A DNA stretch of 35,762 bases, taken from assembly GCA_903916595.1 (NCBI GenBank), contig CAIWXI010000151.1, positions 1 to 35,762 on the forward strand, read 5' to 3'. The DNA comes from an uncultured Bacteroidales bacterium. GTDB taxonomy: Bacteria > Bacteroidota > Bacteroidia > Bacteroidales > FEN-979. Positions 14,361-22,561 of this stretch are shown one piece after another. The notes under the pieces were generated by a model. The model worked only from the letters and a program-made list of their open reading frames with translations, searched no databases and was not told where the DNA came from. A program made the position numbers and the translations under genes. The first letter of the stretch is position 1. Every line of letters begins with the position of its first letter.

Positions 14361-15290
14361 GTGAGGATTTTTAAGAATTTTGAAGACGCCGGTGATATCC
14401 GAAATGCAGTTGTAACTACCGGTTCCTTCGACGGGGTCCACATGGGGCATAAGGTTATTTTGCAACATCTGCGAAATCACGCAGATCAGATCGGGGGCGA
14501 AACCGTTCTGATCACTTTTAACCCCCATCCCCGTAAGGTGCTTTATCCCGAGAGCGCGGGAAAAGACCTCTACCTTATCAGTTCACAGCGCGAGAAAATA
14601 CATCTGCTGGAAAAGACGGGGCTTGACAACCTGATCATCGTTGACTTCACCATGGAATTCTCGAAGATCACATCCATCGGCTTCGTAAAAAATATTTTAC
14701 TGAGTAAACTTCATGCCCGGAAAATCATCGTGGGATTTAACCATCATTTCGGCCACAACCGGGAGGGAGATTATGATGCCCTTCGAAAACTCGGGGGTGA
14801 AAACGGATTTGAGGTCGAAGAGATCCCCGAACAGGACATACAGAATGAATCTGTGAGTTCTACCAAGATACGAAAATCGTTGCTTGATGGGAATATCCAG
14901 AAAGCCAATGCCTATCTCGACCATTTTTATATTGTTATGGGCCCTGCCCGGTCGAGCAATATTTTACTGGCCGAAATCGGATTCCCCAGCTATACCATCG
15001 CGATCGAAGAAGACTGCAAACTCGTCCCTCCCAATGGAGTCTATGCAGTGACCGTGAACGGGGGATTTGAGCCACGCAAAGGGATGTGTTTTATCAGGAA
15101 AAATCAGGATTCTCCCATCGATACGCTGGTAGAGGTTCATCTTACCGAAAACCATGAATCTCTTGACAATAAAGTACTTTCCCTCTACTTTCACAAACGC
15201 CTCAGAGAGGAAAAAACACTCATCTCGCTGGAAGAGCTCAGGAAGCAGCTGATCATCGACAAGGCCCAGATCGACGAACTCATATTCTGA
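14361..15290 (+). CDS. ribF: RibF, bifunctional riboflavin kinase/FMN adenylyltransferase (kinase motif altered)
   Basis: A 309-residue RibF-family protein that makes FMN and FAD from riboflavin. The N-terminal nucleotidyltransferase domain looks intact: GSFDGVHMGHK, FNPHP, and SSTKIRKSLL. The C-terminal riboflavin kinase domain is recognisable (LVPPNGVYAVTV, and SLEELRKQL near the end), but the ATP/Mg motif that normally reads GFPTAN is GFPSYT and the preceding Gly-Arg segment is missing. The adenylyltransferase step is well supported; kinase activity is doubtful. The start is GTG 14361, 8 bp after rex, because no ATG lies before the nucleotide-binding motif. It overlaps the next gene by one base (TGATG). 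FMN is needed by HydB, which may explain the location, but ribF also occurs in other contexts. Confidence 0.85.
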   Translation: MRIFKNFEDAGDIRNAVVTTGSFDGVHMGHKVILQHLRNHADQIGGETVLITFNPHPRKVLYPESAGKDLYLISSQREKIHLLEKTGLDNLIIVDFTMEFSKITSIGFVKNILLSKLHARKIIVGFNHHFGHNREGDYDALRKLGGENGFEVEEIPEQDIQNESVSSTKIRKSLLDGNIQKANAYLDHFYIVMGPARSSNILLAEIGFPSYTIAIEEDCKLVPPNGVYAVTVNGGFEPRKGMCFIRKNQDSPIDTLVEVHLTENHESLDNKVLSLYFHKRLREEKTLISLEELRKQLIIDKAQIDELIF

Positions 15291-16075
15291 TGAAAACTCC
15301 AAACGAATCACCGATCAGGGTAACTTTCTTAGGAACCGGCACGTCCATCGGAGTGCCCGTGATTACCTGCGACTGCCCTGTTTGCCAATCAGGCGATCCC
15401 CGTGATAAACGGCTCAGAACTTCAGTTATGCTTGAGGTCAATGGCAGCACTTTCGTGATCGACTGCGGACCGGATTTCAGGATACAGATGCTGAGGGAAA
15501 ATGTAAGCAACCTCGATGCGGTGATTTTCACCCATGAACACCGCGACCATATTGCCGGCATCGATGATATCAGGGCCTTCAATTATGTTCTGAATAAAAA
15601 AATCGACATTTACGGTAGCCCTCAGGTGATGGATGCCATACAGACCGAGTTCCCGTATATTTTCTCGGAATCCAGGTATTTTGGCGCCCCACAGCTTACT
15701 ATCCATCCTATCAGCCAGGCTCCTTTTACAATAAGAGGGGTGGAATTCATACCCATCAGCGTTCTTCACGAGAAACTGCCGGTGACTGGTTTCCGCATTG
15801 GCGACTTCACATATATCACCGATGCATCCTTTATTTCGGAACAGGAACTTGAGAAAATACGAGGTTCAAAAGTGATCGTCCTGAATGCCCTCAGAAATTC
15901 CAGGCATCTTTCCCATTTTTCGGTAGGAGAAGCTGTGGAAATCCTCACCGCGCTTGGTCCCGAAGCTGCTTACCTCACCCACCTCAGCCATTTTGTTGGA
16001 CTTCACGATGAGGTCAATGCCAAACTTCCAGATTTTATAAGGCTTGCACATGACGGATTAACCTTTACAGTCTGA
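15290..16075 (+). CDS. MBL-fold metallo-hydrolase, PhnP-like
   Basis: A 261-residue metallo-beta-lactamase-fold hydrolase. The metal site is seen in [10 protein letters not shown] (HxHxDH), DCGPDF, and ITDAS. An N-terminal Cys-rich piece (CDCPVCQSG) resembles the structural zinc site of PhnP, the cyclic phosphate phosphodiesterase. Bacteroidetes genomes commonly carry this protein; its substrate there is not established, so only a general phosphodiesterase-like activity is proposed. ATG 15290 overlaps the ribF stop by one base, and trmD begins 2 bp after its own stop, so it belongs to one transcription unit. Confidence 0.85.
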   Translation: MKTPNESPIRVTFLGTGTSIGVPVITCDCPVCQSGDPRDKRLRTSVMLEVNGSTFVIDCGPDFRIQMLRENVSNLDAVIFTHEHRDHIAGIDDIRAFNYVLNKKIDIYGSPQVMDAIQTEFPYIFSESRYFGAPQLTIHPISQAPFTIRGVEFIPISVLHEKLPVTGFRIGDFTYITDASFISEQELEKIRGSKVIVLNALRNSRHLSHFSVGEAVEILTALGPEAAYLTHLSHFVGLHDEVNAKLPDFIRLAHDGLTFTV

Positions 16076-16077
16076 TT

Positions 16078-16776
16078 ATGAAAATCGATATTCTGAGTTT
16101 GTTCCCGGAAATGTTCGATGGCGCCTTCTCCCATTCGATTATTAAAAGGGCGAAAGAAAAAGGCCTGGCCGAGATCAGGCTGTTCAATATCCGCGACTGG
16201 TCGGCCGGCAAGCATAAAACCGTCGACGATTATGCTTTCGGCGGCGGGGCAGGCATGGTGATGATGATAGAGCCGATATCCCGCTGTATTGAAGAATTAC
16301 GCGAAAAAACAGTCTATGACGAGGTTATATATATGAGCCCCGACGGCGAATTGCTCGAACAGAACATGGCCAACAGGCTTTCGCTGAGCCAAAATCTGCT
16401 GATCCTCTGCGGACATTACAAAGGTATTGACGAAAGAATACGCGAACATTTCATCACCCGTGAAATATCCATAGGCGATTATGTGCTCTCGGGAGGGGAG
16501 CTGGCTGCCGCCGTGCTCACCGATACCATAGTGAGGCTGCTTCCCGGTGTACTCAACGACGAAACTTCGGCCCTCTCCGATTCCTTCCAGAATAACCTTC
16601 TCTCACCCCCGGTATATACCAGGCCTTCGGATTTCAGAGGCTGGAAAGTACCCGATATCCTGCTATCAGGCAATGACCGCGAAATTGTAAAGTGGAAACA
16701 CGAACAAAGCATCCTGCGCACAAAACTCCGCAGACCCGGATTACTGCCATCAGATATCTTGATATCTGACATCTGA
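16078..16776 (+). CDS. trmD: TrmD, tRNA (guanine-N1)-methyltransferase
   Basis: A 232-residue TrmD that methylates G37 of tRNAs with SAM, preventing frameshifting. It opens with [13 protein letters not shown] and carries [24 protein letters not shown] and [14 protein letters not shown], the trefoil-knot SAM site. Length is normal. The last eight codons (SDILISDI) are made by a perfect palindrome that belongs to an intergenic repeat type, so the native C-terminus may have been slightly extended by it. The gene is followed by rplS, the usual neighbour, with its own promoter. Confidence 0.96.
   Translation: MKIDILSLFPEMFDGAFSHSIIKRAKEKGLAEIRLFNIRDWSAGKHKTVDDYAFGGGAGMVMMIEPISRCIEELREKTVYDEVIYMSPDGELLEQNMANRLSLSQNLLILCGHYKGIDERIREHFITREISIGDYVLSGGELAAAVLTDTIVRLLPGVLNDETSALSDSFQNNLLSPPVYTRPSDFRGWKVPDILLSGNDREIVKWKHEQSILRTKLRRPGLLPSDILISDI
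16750..16769. repeat. Palindrome TCAGATATC-TT-GATATCTGA at the trmD 3' end
   Basis: Two 9-bp arms (16750-16758 and 16761-16769) are separated by TT, followed by a partial repeat ACATCTGATACC. A related piece, CTGTCATCTGATATCAG, lies at 2718-2734 at the end of the phosphatase gene. The palindrome overlaps the final trmD codons and leaves no T-tract, so it is not a standard terminator. Confidence 0.6.
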
Positions 16777-16797
16777 TACCTGTAAATAAAGATTTCA

Positions 16798-16827
16798 TTT
16801 GTAATTCAAAAATAAGTCCTATATTTG
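16798..16827 (+). promoter_or_regulatory. Bacteroidetes-type promoter of rplS
   Basis: TTTG (16798-16801), 18 bp spacer, TATATTTG (16820-16827). This fits the -33/-7 consensus well. The ATG at 16868 is 40 bp further on. Confidence 0.75.
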
Positions 16828-16867
16828 CACACTTTTTGTCAAGAACCCCATTAATTTTACTGACGTC

Positions 16868-17224
16868 ATGAACAAAGGAGAGATCATTAAATACGTAGAG
16901 GATACATTAATCGAGAAGAAAGAATATCCAACGTTTAAAGCCGGTGATACCATTACCGTTCACTATAAAATCAAAGAAGGTAACAAAGAACGTATTCAGA
17001 ATTTCCAGGGTGTTGTTTTACAGCGTTCCGGAAAAGGCATTAATGCCACATTTACCGTTCGCAAAATCTCGGGCAACATAGGTGTTGAAAGGATTTTCCC
17101 ACTCTCCTCCCCGTTTATCGACAAGATCGAAGTAAACAAACACGGTGTGGTGCGCAGAGCAAGGATCTTCTATATGAGGGAACTCAGAGGCAAGAAAGCC
17201 CGTATCAAGGAAGAAAGAAAATAA
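16868..17224 (+). CDS. rplS: 50S ribosomal protein L19
   Basis: A 118-residue L19, which sits at the 30S-50S interface. The family core [41 protein letters not shown] and [14 protein letters not shown] is complete. The tail [20 protein letters not shown] is also typical. It is located after trmD as in many bacteria, with its own promoter and a terminator 24 bp after the stop. Confidence 0.98.
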   Translation: MNKGEIIKYVEDTLIEKKEYPTFKAGDTITVHYKIKEGNKERIQNFQGVVLQRSGKGINATFTVRKISGNIGVERIFPLSSPFIDKIEVNKHGVVRRARIFYMRELRGKKARIKEERK

Positions 17225-17248
17225 TCCTGCAGAAATAAAATTTAAAAA

Positions 17249-17279
17249 GGCCGTCTCATATGAGCGGCCTCTTTTTTTT
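17249..17279. terminator. Bidirectional terminator between rplS and the small minus-strand gene
   Basis: GGCCG-T-CTCAT pairs with ATGAG-CGGCC (17249-17269), leaving one bulged T. Eight T residues follow on the plus strand (17272-17279) and five A residues precede the stem (17244-17248), so it also works leftwards. Confidence 0.85.
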
Positions 17280-17472
17280 AGTTCATCACCAGTCTGATGA
17301 TCCCCGTGTCGTGTGTTGTTAGTATTGAAAGCGCTTTGGAGTAGTTCAGTATATTGCGGATCACCGAATCGCTGGGAGAAATTTCCTTGCGGTTTTTCCC
17401 GAATTTATCGGAAAAACTGTTCTCCTTTGATGTATTTGAATTCAAAGAATAAAACGTAGCGTGTCTCTTCAT
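17278..17472 (-). CDS. Small hypothetical protein
   Basis: A 64-residue protein of unknown function starting at ATG 17472 (a second ATG at 17478 would add two residues). The sequence is Ser/Asn-rich at the start (YSLNSNTSKENSFSDKFGK). It ends in a more conserved-looking helix, SDSVIRNILNYSKALSIL. No signal peptide or membrane segment is visible. It lies between the ECF sigma gene and rplS and shares its terminator with rplS. Similar short proteins with an ILNYSKAL-like helix are familiar from Bacteroidetes, which supports it as a real gene, but I cannot name a role. Confidence 0.55.
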   Translation of the reverse strand: MKRHATFYSLNSNTSKENSFSDKFGKNRKEISPSDSVIRNILNYSKALSILTTHDTGIIRLVMN

Positions 17473-17587
17473 AGGCATACCGTTGGTGTTTTAAAAGGTT
17501 CATGGTATGTAAACGAAGAGTGTGGGGGGCTTATTTTGTAAAAGGAAAAATAATTTAGCTGTAAATAAAAATGAATATCGAATATTC

Positions 17588-17614
17588 CATTCTTTCGTTT
17601 ATAACGAAAGAATG
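17588..17614 (-). terminator. 12-bp perfect hairpin over the sigma-factor stop codon
   Basis: CATTCTTTCGTT (17588-17599) and AACGAAAGAATG (17603-17614) form a perfect stem with a 3-nt loop. The sigma gene's TAA (17599-17601) lies at the tip. On the minus strand the stem is followed by moderately T-rich sequence rather than a clean T-run, so it is either a weak terminator or an mRNA 3'-end stabiliser. Confidence 0.45.
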
Positions 17615-18180
17615 ACTTCATTTTCTTTCACCAGCTTGCGCAGGTTGATCAGGGCATAGCGCATACGGCCCAGGGCGGTATTGATACTCACGTTGGTCAT
17701 CTCGGCGATATCCTTGAAACTCATATCAGAATAATGCCTCAGAACCAGAACTTCTTTCTGCTCGGCCGGTAGATACTCGATGAGTTTCTTTACGTCTTTA
17801 TGGATCTGTTCGGTGATCATCATCTCCTCTACAGACTCAACCGGAATACGAACCTTTTCGAAAATGTCGTAGTCGTTGCTGTTCTCGATCAAAGGAAGCC
17901 GGTTCGATTTTCTGAAATGGTCGATAATCAGGTTATGCGATATCCGCATGACCCATTGAATAAATTTTCCTTCTTCCTTATATTGTCCCGATCTGATGGT
18001 ATTGATAACCTTAATAAAGGCATCCTGAAAAAGATCTTCGGCAAGCTCCTTATCCTTAACGACCATAAGGATATAAGCATATACTCTGCTTTTATGACGA
18101 TGTATGAGGTTTTCGAGGGCGGACTGCTGACCTGCTATATAAGCGTTAATCAGTTCATGGTCACTGACTTGTGAAATCAT
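17599..18180 (-). CDS. ECF-type RNA polymerase sigma factor
   Basis: A 193-residue sigma-70 family protein. Region 2 (residues 15-90) includes ELAEDLFQDAFIKVI and FIQWVMRISHNLIIDHFRK. Region 4 (125-185) has LPAEQKEVLVLRHYSDMSF and the helix-turn-helix MSFKDIAEMTNVSINTALG. Regions 1.1 and 3 are absent, as in ECF sigmas. It is placed divergently from uvrA with a 184-bp gap, and no anti-sigma factor is next to it. ATG 18180 is chosen; a TTG 21 bp upstream (18201) is the only longer option. The regulon cannot be read from sequence. Confidence 0.9.
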   Translation of the reverse strand: MISQVSDHELINAYIAGQQSALENLIHRHKSRVYAYILMVVKDKELAEDLFQDAFIKVINTIRSGQYKEEGKFIQWVMRISHNLIIDHFRKSNRLPLIENSNDYDIFEKVRIPVESVEEMMITEQIHKDVKKLIEYLPAEQKEVLVLRHYSDMSFKDIAEMTNVSINTALGRMRYALINLRKLVKENEVILSL

Positions 18181-18338
18181 GTTGCTACGTTTAAGGTTCA
18201 AAGCGTAGACGTGTGGCCGATAGAGTCCCTCCTATGATTATGCGCTTTTAGGTTGCGCTGGTTATTAATTCTTTACGTTTTTTTCCCCGAAAGGTTTCGC
18301 AAATATAAGCAAAAAATTAAAAAAGCAAGTTTTATTCC

Positions 18339-18346
18339 TAATTTTG
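18339..18346 (+). promoter_or_regulatory. -7 box of uvrA
   Basis: TAATTTTG fits TAnnTTTG and lies 18 bp before ATG 18365. It overlaps the alternative in-frame start at 18344, which argues for 18365 as the real start. Confidence 0.55.
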
Positions 18347-18364
18347 CACACTGTTAATTTTAAG

Positions 18365-21199
18365 ATGAGACATTTTAATCCCGATGAATTCGACCCCAAG
18401 GACTACATTATTATTAAAGGCGCCAGGGTAAACAACCTTAAAAACATCAGCCTTGCCATCCCAAGAAATAAATTTATTGTCATCACGGGACTTTCCGGCT
18501 CCGGAAAATCCTCCCTTGCTTTTGATACGCTATATGCTGATGGACAGAGAAGGTATGTAGAAAGCCTGAGTGCCTATGCAAGGCAGTTTCTGGGGCGGAT
18601 GAGTAAGCCTGATGTAGATTACATCAAAGGCATTGCGCCTGCCATTGCCATAGAGCAAAAGGTCAATACCCTGAATCCGCGTTCAACGGTTGGTACATCG
18701 ACCGAGATCTACGAATATATTAAATTACTTTTTGCGCGTATTGGTACTACGGTTTCGCCTGTTTCGGGCGAGGTAGTGAAACGCGACACCGTCTCAGACG
18801 TCGTTGACTTTATCGTATCGCTTCCAGAACAAACCAAAGTCAGCATTTATGCACCTGTGGCATTGAATTCAGGAACCGGCGACCTCAGATCGAAATGCAG
18901 CGTCCTGCTGCAGCAGGGATTTACCAGGATACTTGTCGACAATAAAATTATCCGTGTTGAGGAGGCCATGGAAATGAAGAACCTGTCCTTTTCGTCCTTA
19001 GCCGTGCTGATCGACCGTATCGTGGTAAATCCCGATGACCAGGACCTGCCCGGCCGGCTGGCCGACTCTGTTCAGACTGCTTATTTCGAAAGTCACGGGT
19101 ACTGTACCGTGGAATGGATGAACGGCTCCGTTTCAACAAGATCGTTTTCTAATAAATTCGAAGCCGATGGGATGGTGTTCGAGGAACCTTCTGTGAACCT
19201 CTTCAGCTTTAACAACCCATACGGGGCCTGCAAGACCTGCGAAGGGTTCGGAAGTATCATAGGCATTGACGAAGACCTGGTAGTGCCCAACAAAAACCTC
19301 TCTGTTTACGAGGAGGCTATCGCCTGCTGGAGAGGTGAAAAAATGAGCGAATGGAAGAATGAACTTTTAATGAATGCATATAAATTCGATTTCCCTGTTC
19401 ACAAACCCTTTCATGAGCTCACCGAAGAACAGAAAGCCCTGATATGGAGCGGTAACAGCTATTTTCAAGGTCTCAGGGAATTCTTTCGCTTCATCGAAAC
19501 TCAGAATTACAAGATACAGTACCGGGTCATGATATCGAGGTACAGGGGTAAGACATCCTGCCCGGAATGCAGGGGAACCAGACTCAGGAAAGATGCAGCT
19601 TATGTAAAAATCAACGGCAGCTCGGTGGTTGATCTGGTGCTGATGCCCGTGAGCCGCTTAAGTGAATATTTTGGTCAATTGAACCTGGGTGAGCATGAAA
19701 AGACCATCTCGAACCGTCTACTCATTGAAATCAGAAACCGCCTGGATGTGCTGAACGATGTAGGCCTGAGCTACCTTTCGCTGAACCGCCTTTCGTCGAC
19801 CCTTTCGGGTGGTGAATCCCAGAGAATTAACCTCTCAACGGCCCTCGGCAGCAATCTGGTGGGGTCCATGTATATCCTTGATGAACCCAGCATCGGACTT
19901 CACCCCCGCGACACCCAGAGACTGATAAAAGTGCTTTTTAAGTTGCGCGACCTGGGCAACACAGTCATCGTGGTGGAGCATGACGAAGAGATTATCAGGG
20001 CGGCCGATGAGATTATCGATATAGGTCCTCTCGCGGGCCGTGATGGAGGTGAAATCGTGTTTCAGGGTAACTTCAAAGCCCTGGAGAAAGATAAAAAAAG
20101 TCTGACCGGACGCTACCTCAGTCATGACCTTAGTATCGAAGTCCCCCTCCACAGAAGAAAATGGCAGGAATCTCTGCTTATCATCGGCGCCCGGGAGAAC
20201 AACCTGAAAAACCTTACCGTTAAAATACCTCTTCATGTGATCACAGCAATAACGGGGGTTAGCGGAAGCGGCAAAACATCGCTGGTGAAAAGGGTTTTAT
20301 ACCCCAGCCTGAAGAAGATCTATGGCGGGTATGGGGAAAAAACAGGCAAATTCAACCGGCTCGATGGCGATATCAACCGTATCGGCGCAGTGGAGCTTGT
20401 AGATCAGAACCCCATCGGACGTTCCTCACGTTCTAATCCAGCCACCTATATCAAAGCCTTCGACGATATACGAAACCTCTATGCCGACCTGCCTCTGGCC
20501 AAAGCAAGAGGTTACAAGCCGGGCTACTTTTCGTTCAATATTGCAGGCGGACGCTGCGAAGAATGTGAAGGAGAAGGCGTGGTTAAAATTGAAATGCAGT
20601 TCATGGCCGATATTTACCTGAGCTGCGAAAGCTGCAAGGGACAGAGGTTCAGGGAAGAAGTGCTGGATGTAAAACTCAGAAATAAATCTATTGTCGGCAT
20701 TCTTAATATGACGGTGGATGAGGCTATCGGTTTTTTCGGGCAGGATCATAAGCATGCCGGCGAAAAACGAATCGCTTTAAGGCTTAAGGCCCTTCAGGAT
20801 GTGGGCCTTGGATACCTTCACCTGGGCCAGTCTTCTTCAACACTTTCGGGAGGAGAGGCCCAGCGTATAAAACTGGCATTCTTTTTATCGAAGGGCACAA
20901 ACGAGAAACCCACACTTTTTATTTTCGACGAACCTACCACGGGACTCCATTTTCACGACATCCACAAACTATTAATATCATTTGAATCCCTTATAAGGCA
21001 AGGACATTCTGTACTCGTGATAGAACATAACCAGGAAGTGATCAAGTTTGCCGACTGGGTGATCGACCTCGGCAAAGAGGGTGGCGACGAGGGCGGCTAT
21101 ATAGTGTTTGAAGGCACTCCGGAAGAACTGGCCGAATGTGCTGAGTCATTTACAGGAGAATATCTTAAACATAAAATTAAACCGGATGAAAAGCATTAA
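18365..21199 (+). CDS. uvrA: UvrA, excinuclease ABC subunit A
   Basis: A 944-residue UvrA, the damage-recognition ATPase of nucleotide excision repair. There are two ABC modules. The first Walker A is [10 protein letters not shown] (about 41-50) with signature LSGGESQRI; the second is [10 protein letters not shown] with LSGGEAQRI. The zinc module [10 protein letters not shown]…CESCKGQR in the second half and the UvrB-interaction region with [16 protein letters not shown] are present. Length is normal. Many Bacteroidetes have more than one UvrA, so it could be a paralogue of the main copy. It begins 18 bp after a -7 box and overlaps the following dehydrogenase gene by 14 bp. Confidence 0.95.
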   Translation: MRHFNPDEFDPKDYIIIKGARVNNLKNISLAIPRNKFIVITGLSGSGKSSLAFDTLYADGQRRYVESLSAYARQFLGRMSKPDVDYIKGIAPAIAIEQKVNTLNPRSTVGTSTEIYEYIKLLFARIGTTVSPVSGEVVKRDTVSDVVDFIVSLPEQTKVSIYAPVALNSGTGDLRSKCSVLLQQGFTRILVDNKIIRVEEAMEMKNLSFSSLAVLIDRIVVNPDDQDLPGRLADSVQTAYFESHGYCTVEWMNGSVSTRSFSNKFEADGMVFEEPSVNLFSFNNPYGACKTCEGFGSIIGIDEDLVVPNKNLSVYEEAIACWRGEKMSEWKNELLMNAYKFDFPVHKPFHELTEEQKALIWSGNSYFQGLREFFRFIETQNYKIQYRVMISRYRGKTSCPECRGTRLRKDAAYVKINGSSVVDLVLMPVSRLSEYFGQLNLGEHEKTISNRLLIEIRNRLDVLNDVGLSYLSLNRLSSTLSGGESQRINLSTALGSNLVGSMYILDEPSIGLHPRDTQRLIKVLFKLRDLGNTVIVVEHDEEIIRAADEIIDIGPLAGRDGGEIVFQGNFKALEKDKKSLTGRYLSHDLSIEVPLHRRKWQESLLIIGARENNLKNLTVKIPLHVITAITGVSGSGKTSLVKRVLYPSLKKIYGGYGEKTGKFNRLDGDINRIGAVELVDQNPIGRSSRSNPATYIKAFDDIRNLYADLPLAKARGYKPGYFSFNIAGGRCEECEGEGVVKIEMQFMADIYLSCESCKGQRFREEVLDVKLRNKSIVGILNMTVDEAIGFFGQDHKHAGEKRIALRLKALQDVGLGYLHLGQSSSTLSGGEAQRIKLAFFLSKGTNEKPTLFIFDEPTTGLHFHDIHKLLISFESLIRQGHSVLVIEHNQEVIKFADWVIDLGKEGGDEGGYIVFEGTPEELAECAESFTGEYLKHKIKPDEKH

Positions 21200-22544
21200 C
21201 CCTGCTCTGAATATGCTGATCAGTGAATATCCTGAGCACAGCGCCGAAGAAGCGGCCGGTATCGTTGAGAAGACGTGGCAGGCCGGACTTTCGTTTAAAG
21301 AAACCGGCTTTGCCTACAGGAGAGAACTCTTCCGCAGTCTTGCATTATTATTAAGATCCGATAAAAACCGCCTGGCAAGACTGATGACCGGCGAGATGGG
21401 AAAGATCATCAGAGAGTCGGAAGCCGAGATTGAGAAATGTGCTCTCTGCTGCGAATATTACGCCGAACACGCCGAAAGCATGCTCTGCGACGAGATCGTC
21501 GCTACGGATGCACGCAGGAGCCTGGTGGTATTTCAGCCTCTGGGAGTGATCCTGGCCGTGATGCCCTGGAACTTCCCGTTCTGGCAGGTATTTCGTTTTG
21601 CAGCGCCATCACTTATGGCGGGTAACGTGGCCGTGATGAAACACGCCTCGAACGTACCCGGCTGTGCCCTGGCTATTGAAGACTTGTTCCTCAAAGCCGG
21701 TTTCCCGAATGACGTATTCCGCACTTTGATGATCCCCTCCCCCATGGTTGAGGCGATCGTGGTAAATCCGAGGGTGGCAGCGGTAACTCTTACCGGCAGC
21801 GGCCCGGCGGGAAGCAGCGTGGCCTCGGCAGCAGCAAAACAGATTAAGAAGGCTGTACTTGAACTGGGAGGCAGCGATGCGTTTATCGTTCTTGAAGATG
21901 CAGACCTTGACAGGGCGGTAAAAGTAGCTGTAACGGCCCGTTTGCTGAACCAGGGACAGAGTTGTATTGCAGCCAAGCGCTTCATAGTGCATGAAGCGGT
22001 TGTTGAAGAATTTACTGCAGGTTTACTCAGGGCGGTATCGGAACTGCAGGTGGGCGACCCCATCGAACCGGCCACTCAGGTTGGCCCACTGGCCCGGGCC
22101 GATCTGGTTGACGATATGCACCGTCAGGTACAAACTTCGGTTGAAGCCGGCGCTACCCTGGTGTGCGGTGGCCGGCGCCCGGACAGGACAGGCTTTTACT
22201 ACCTTCCCACTATCCTTGGCGACGTAAAAAAAGGGATGCCTGCTTATCATGAAGAGACCTTCGGGCCCCTATTCAGCATTATTCCTGTGAAATCAGAAGC
22301 AGATGCCATTGCCGTGGCCAACGACAGTGAATTCGGACTGGGAGGAAGCGTGTGGACCAGAGATATTGTACGGGGTGAAAAGGTTGCCCGTAAACTTGAG
22401 ACCGGGGCCGTGTTTGTAAACGGCCTTATGAAATCAGATCCGCGTCTGCCCTTCGGCGGCATTAAAAAATCGGGTTATGGCCGGGAGCTTGCCTCCTATG
22501 GTATCAAGGAGTTTGTCAATATCAAGACCATCTGGATAGGGTGA
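21186..22544 (+). CDS. sad: Succinate-semialdehyde dehydrogenase, Sad/YneI type
   Basis: A 452-residue aldehyde dehydrogenase that oxidises succinate semialdehyde (or a similar aldehyde) with NAD(P)+. The catalytic Cys is in NQGQSCIAAKRF, the general base Glu in LELGGSDAF, and the cofactor region in MPWNFPFWQVFRFAAPSL. MKHASNVPGCA and the ending KSGYGRELASYGIKEFVN are closely like E. coli Sad (YneI), which favours this name over GabD. It is about 10-20 residues shorter than most SSADHs at the N-terminus. The start at ATG 21186 overlaps uvrA by 14 bp, so it may be translationally coupled to it. The link to DNA repair is probably only positional. Confidence 0.85.
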   Translation: MKSINPALNMLISEYPEHSAEEAAGIVEKTWQAGLSFKETGFAYRRELFRSLALLLRSDKNRLARLMTGEMGKIIRESEAEIEKCALCCEYYAEHAESMLCDEIVATDARRSLVVFQPLGVILAVMPWNFPFWQVFRFAAPSLMAGNVAVMKHASNVPGCALAIEDLFLKAGFPNDVFRTLMIPSPMVEAIVVNPRVAAVTLTGSGPAGSSVASAAAKQIKKAVLELGGSDAFIVLEDADLDRAVKVAVTARLLNQGQSCIAAKRFIVHEAVVEEFTAGLLRAVSELQVGDPIEPATQVGPLARADLVDDMHRQVQTSVEAGATLVCGGRRPDRTGFYYLPTILGDVKKGMPAYHEETFGPLFSIIPVKSEADAIAVANDSEFGLGGSVWTRDIVRGEKVARKLETGAVFVNGLMKSDPRLPFGGIKKSGYGRELASYGIKEFVNIKTIWIG

Positions 22545-22561
22545 TTAATTAAGATGGCCTG

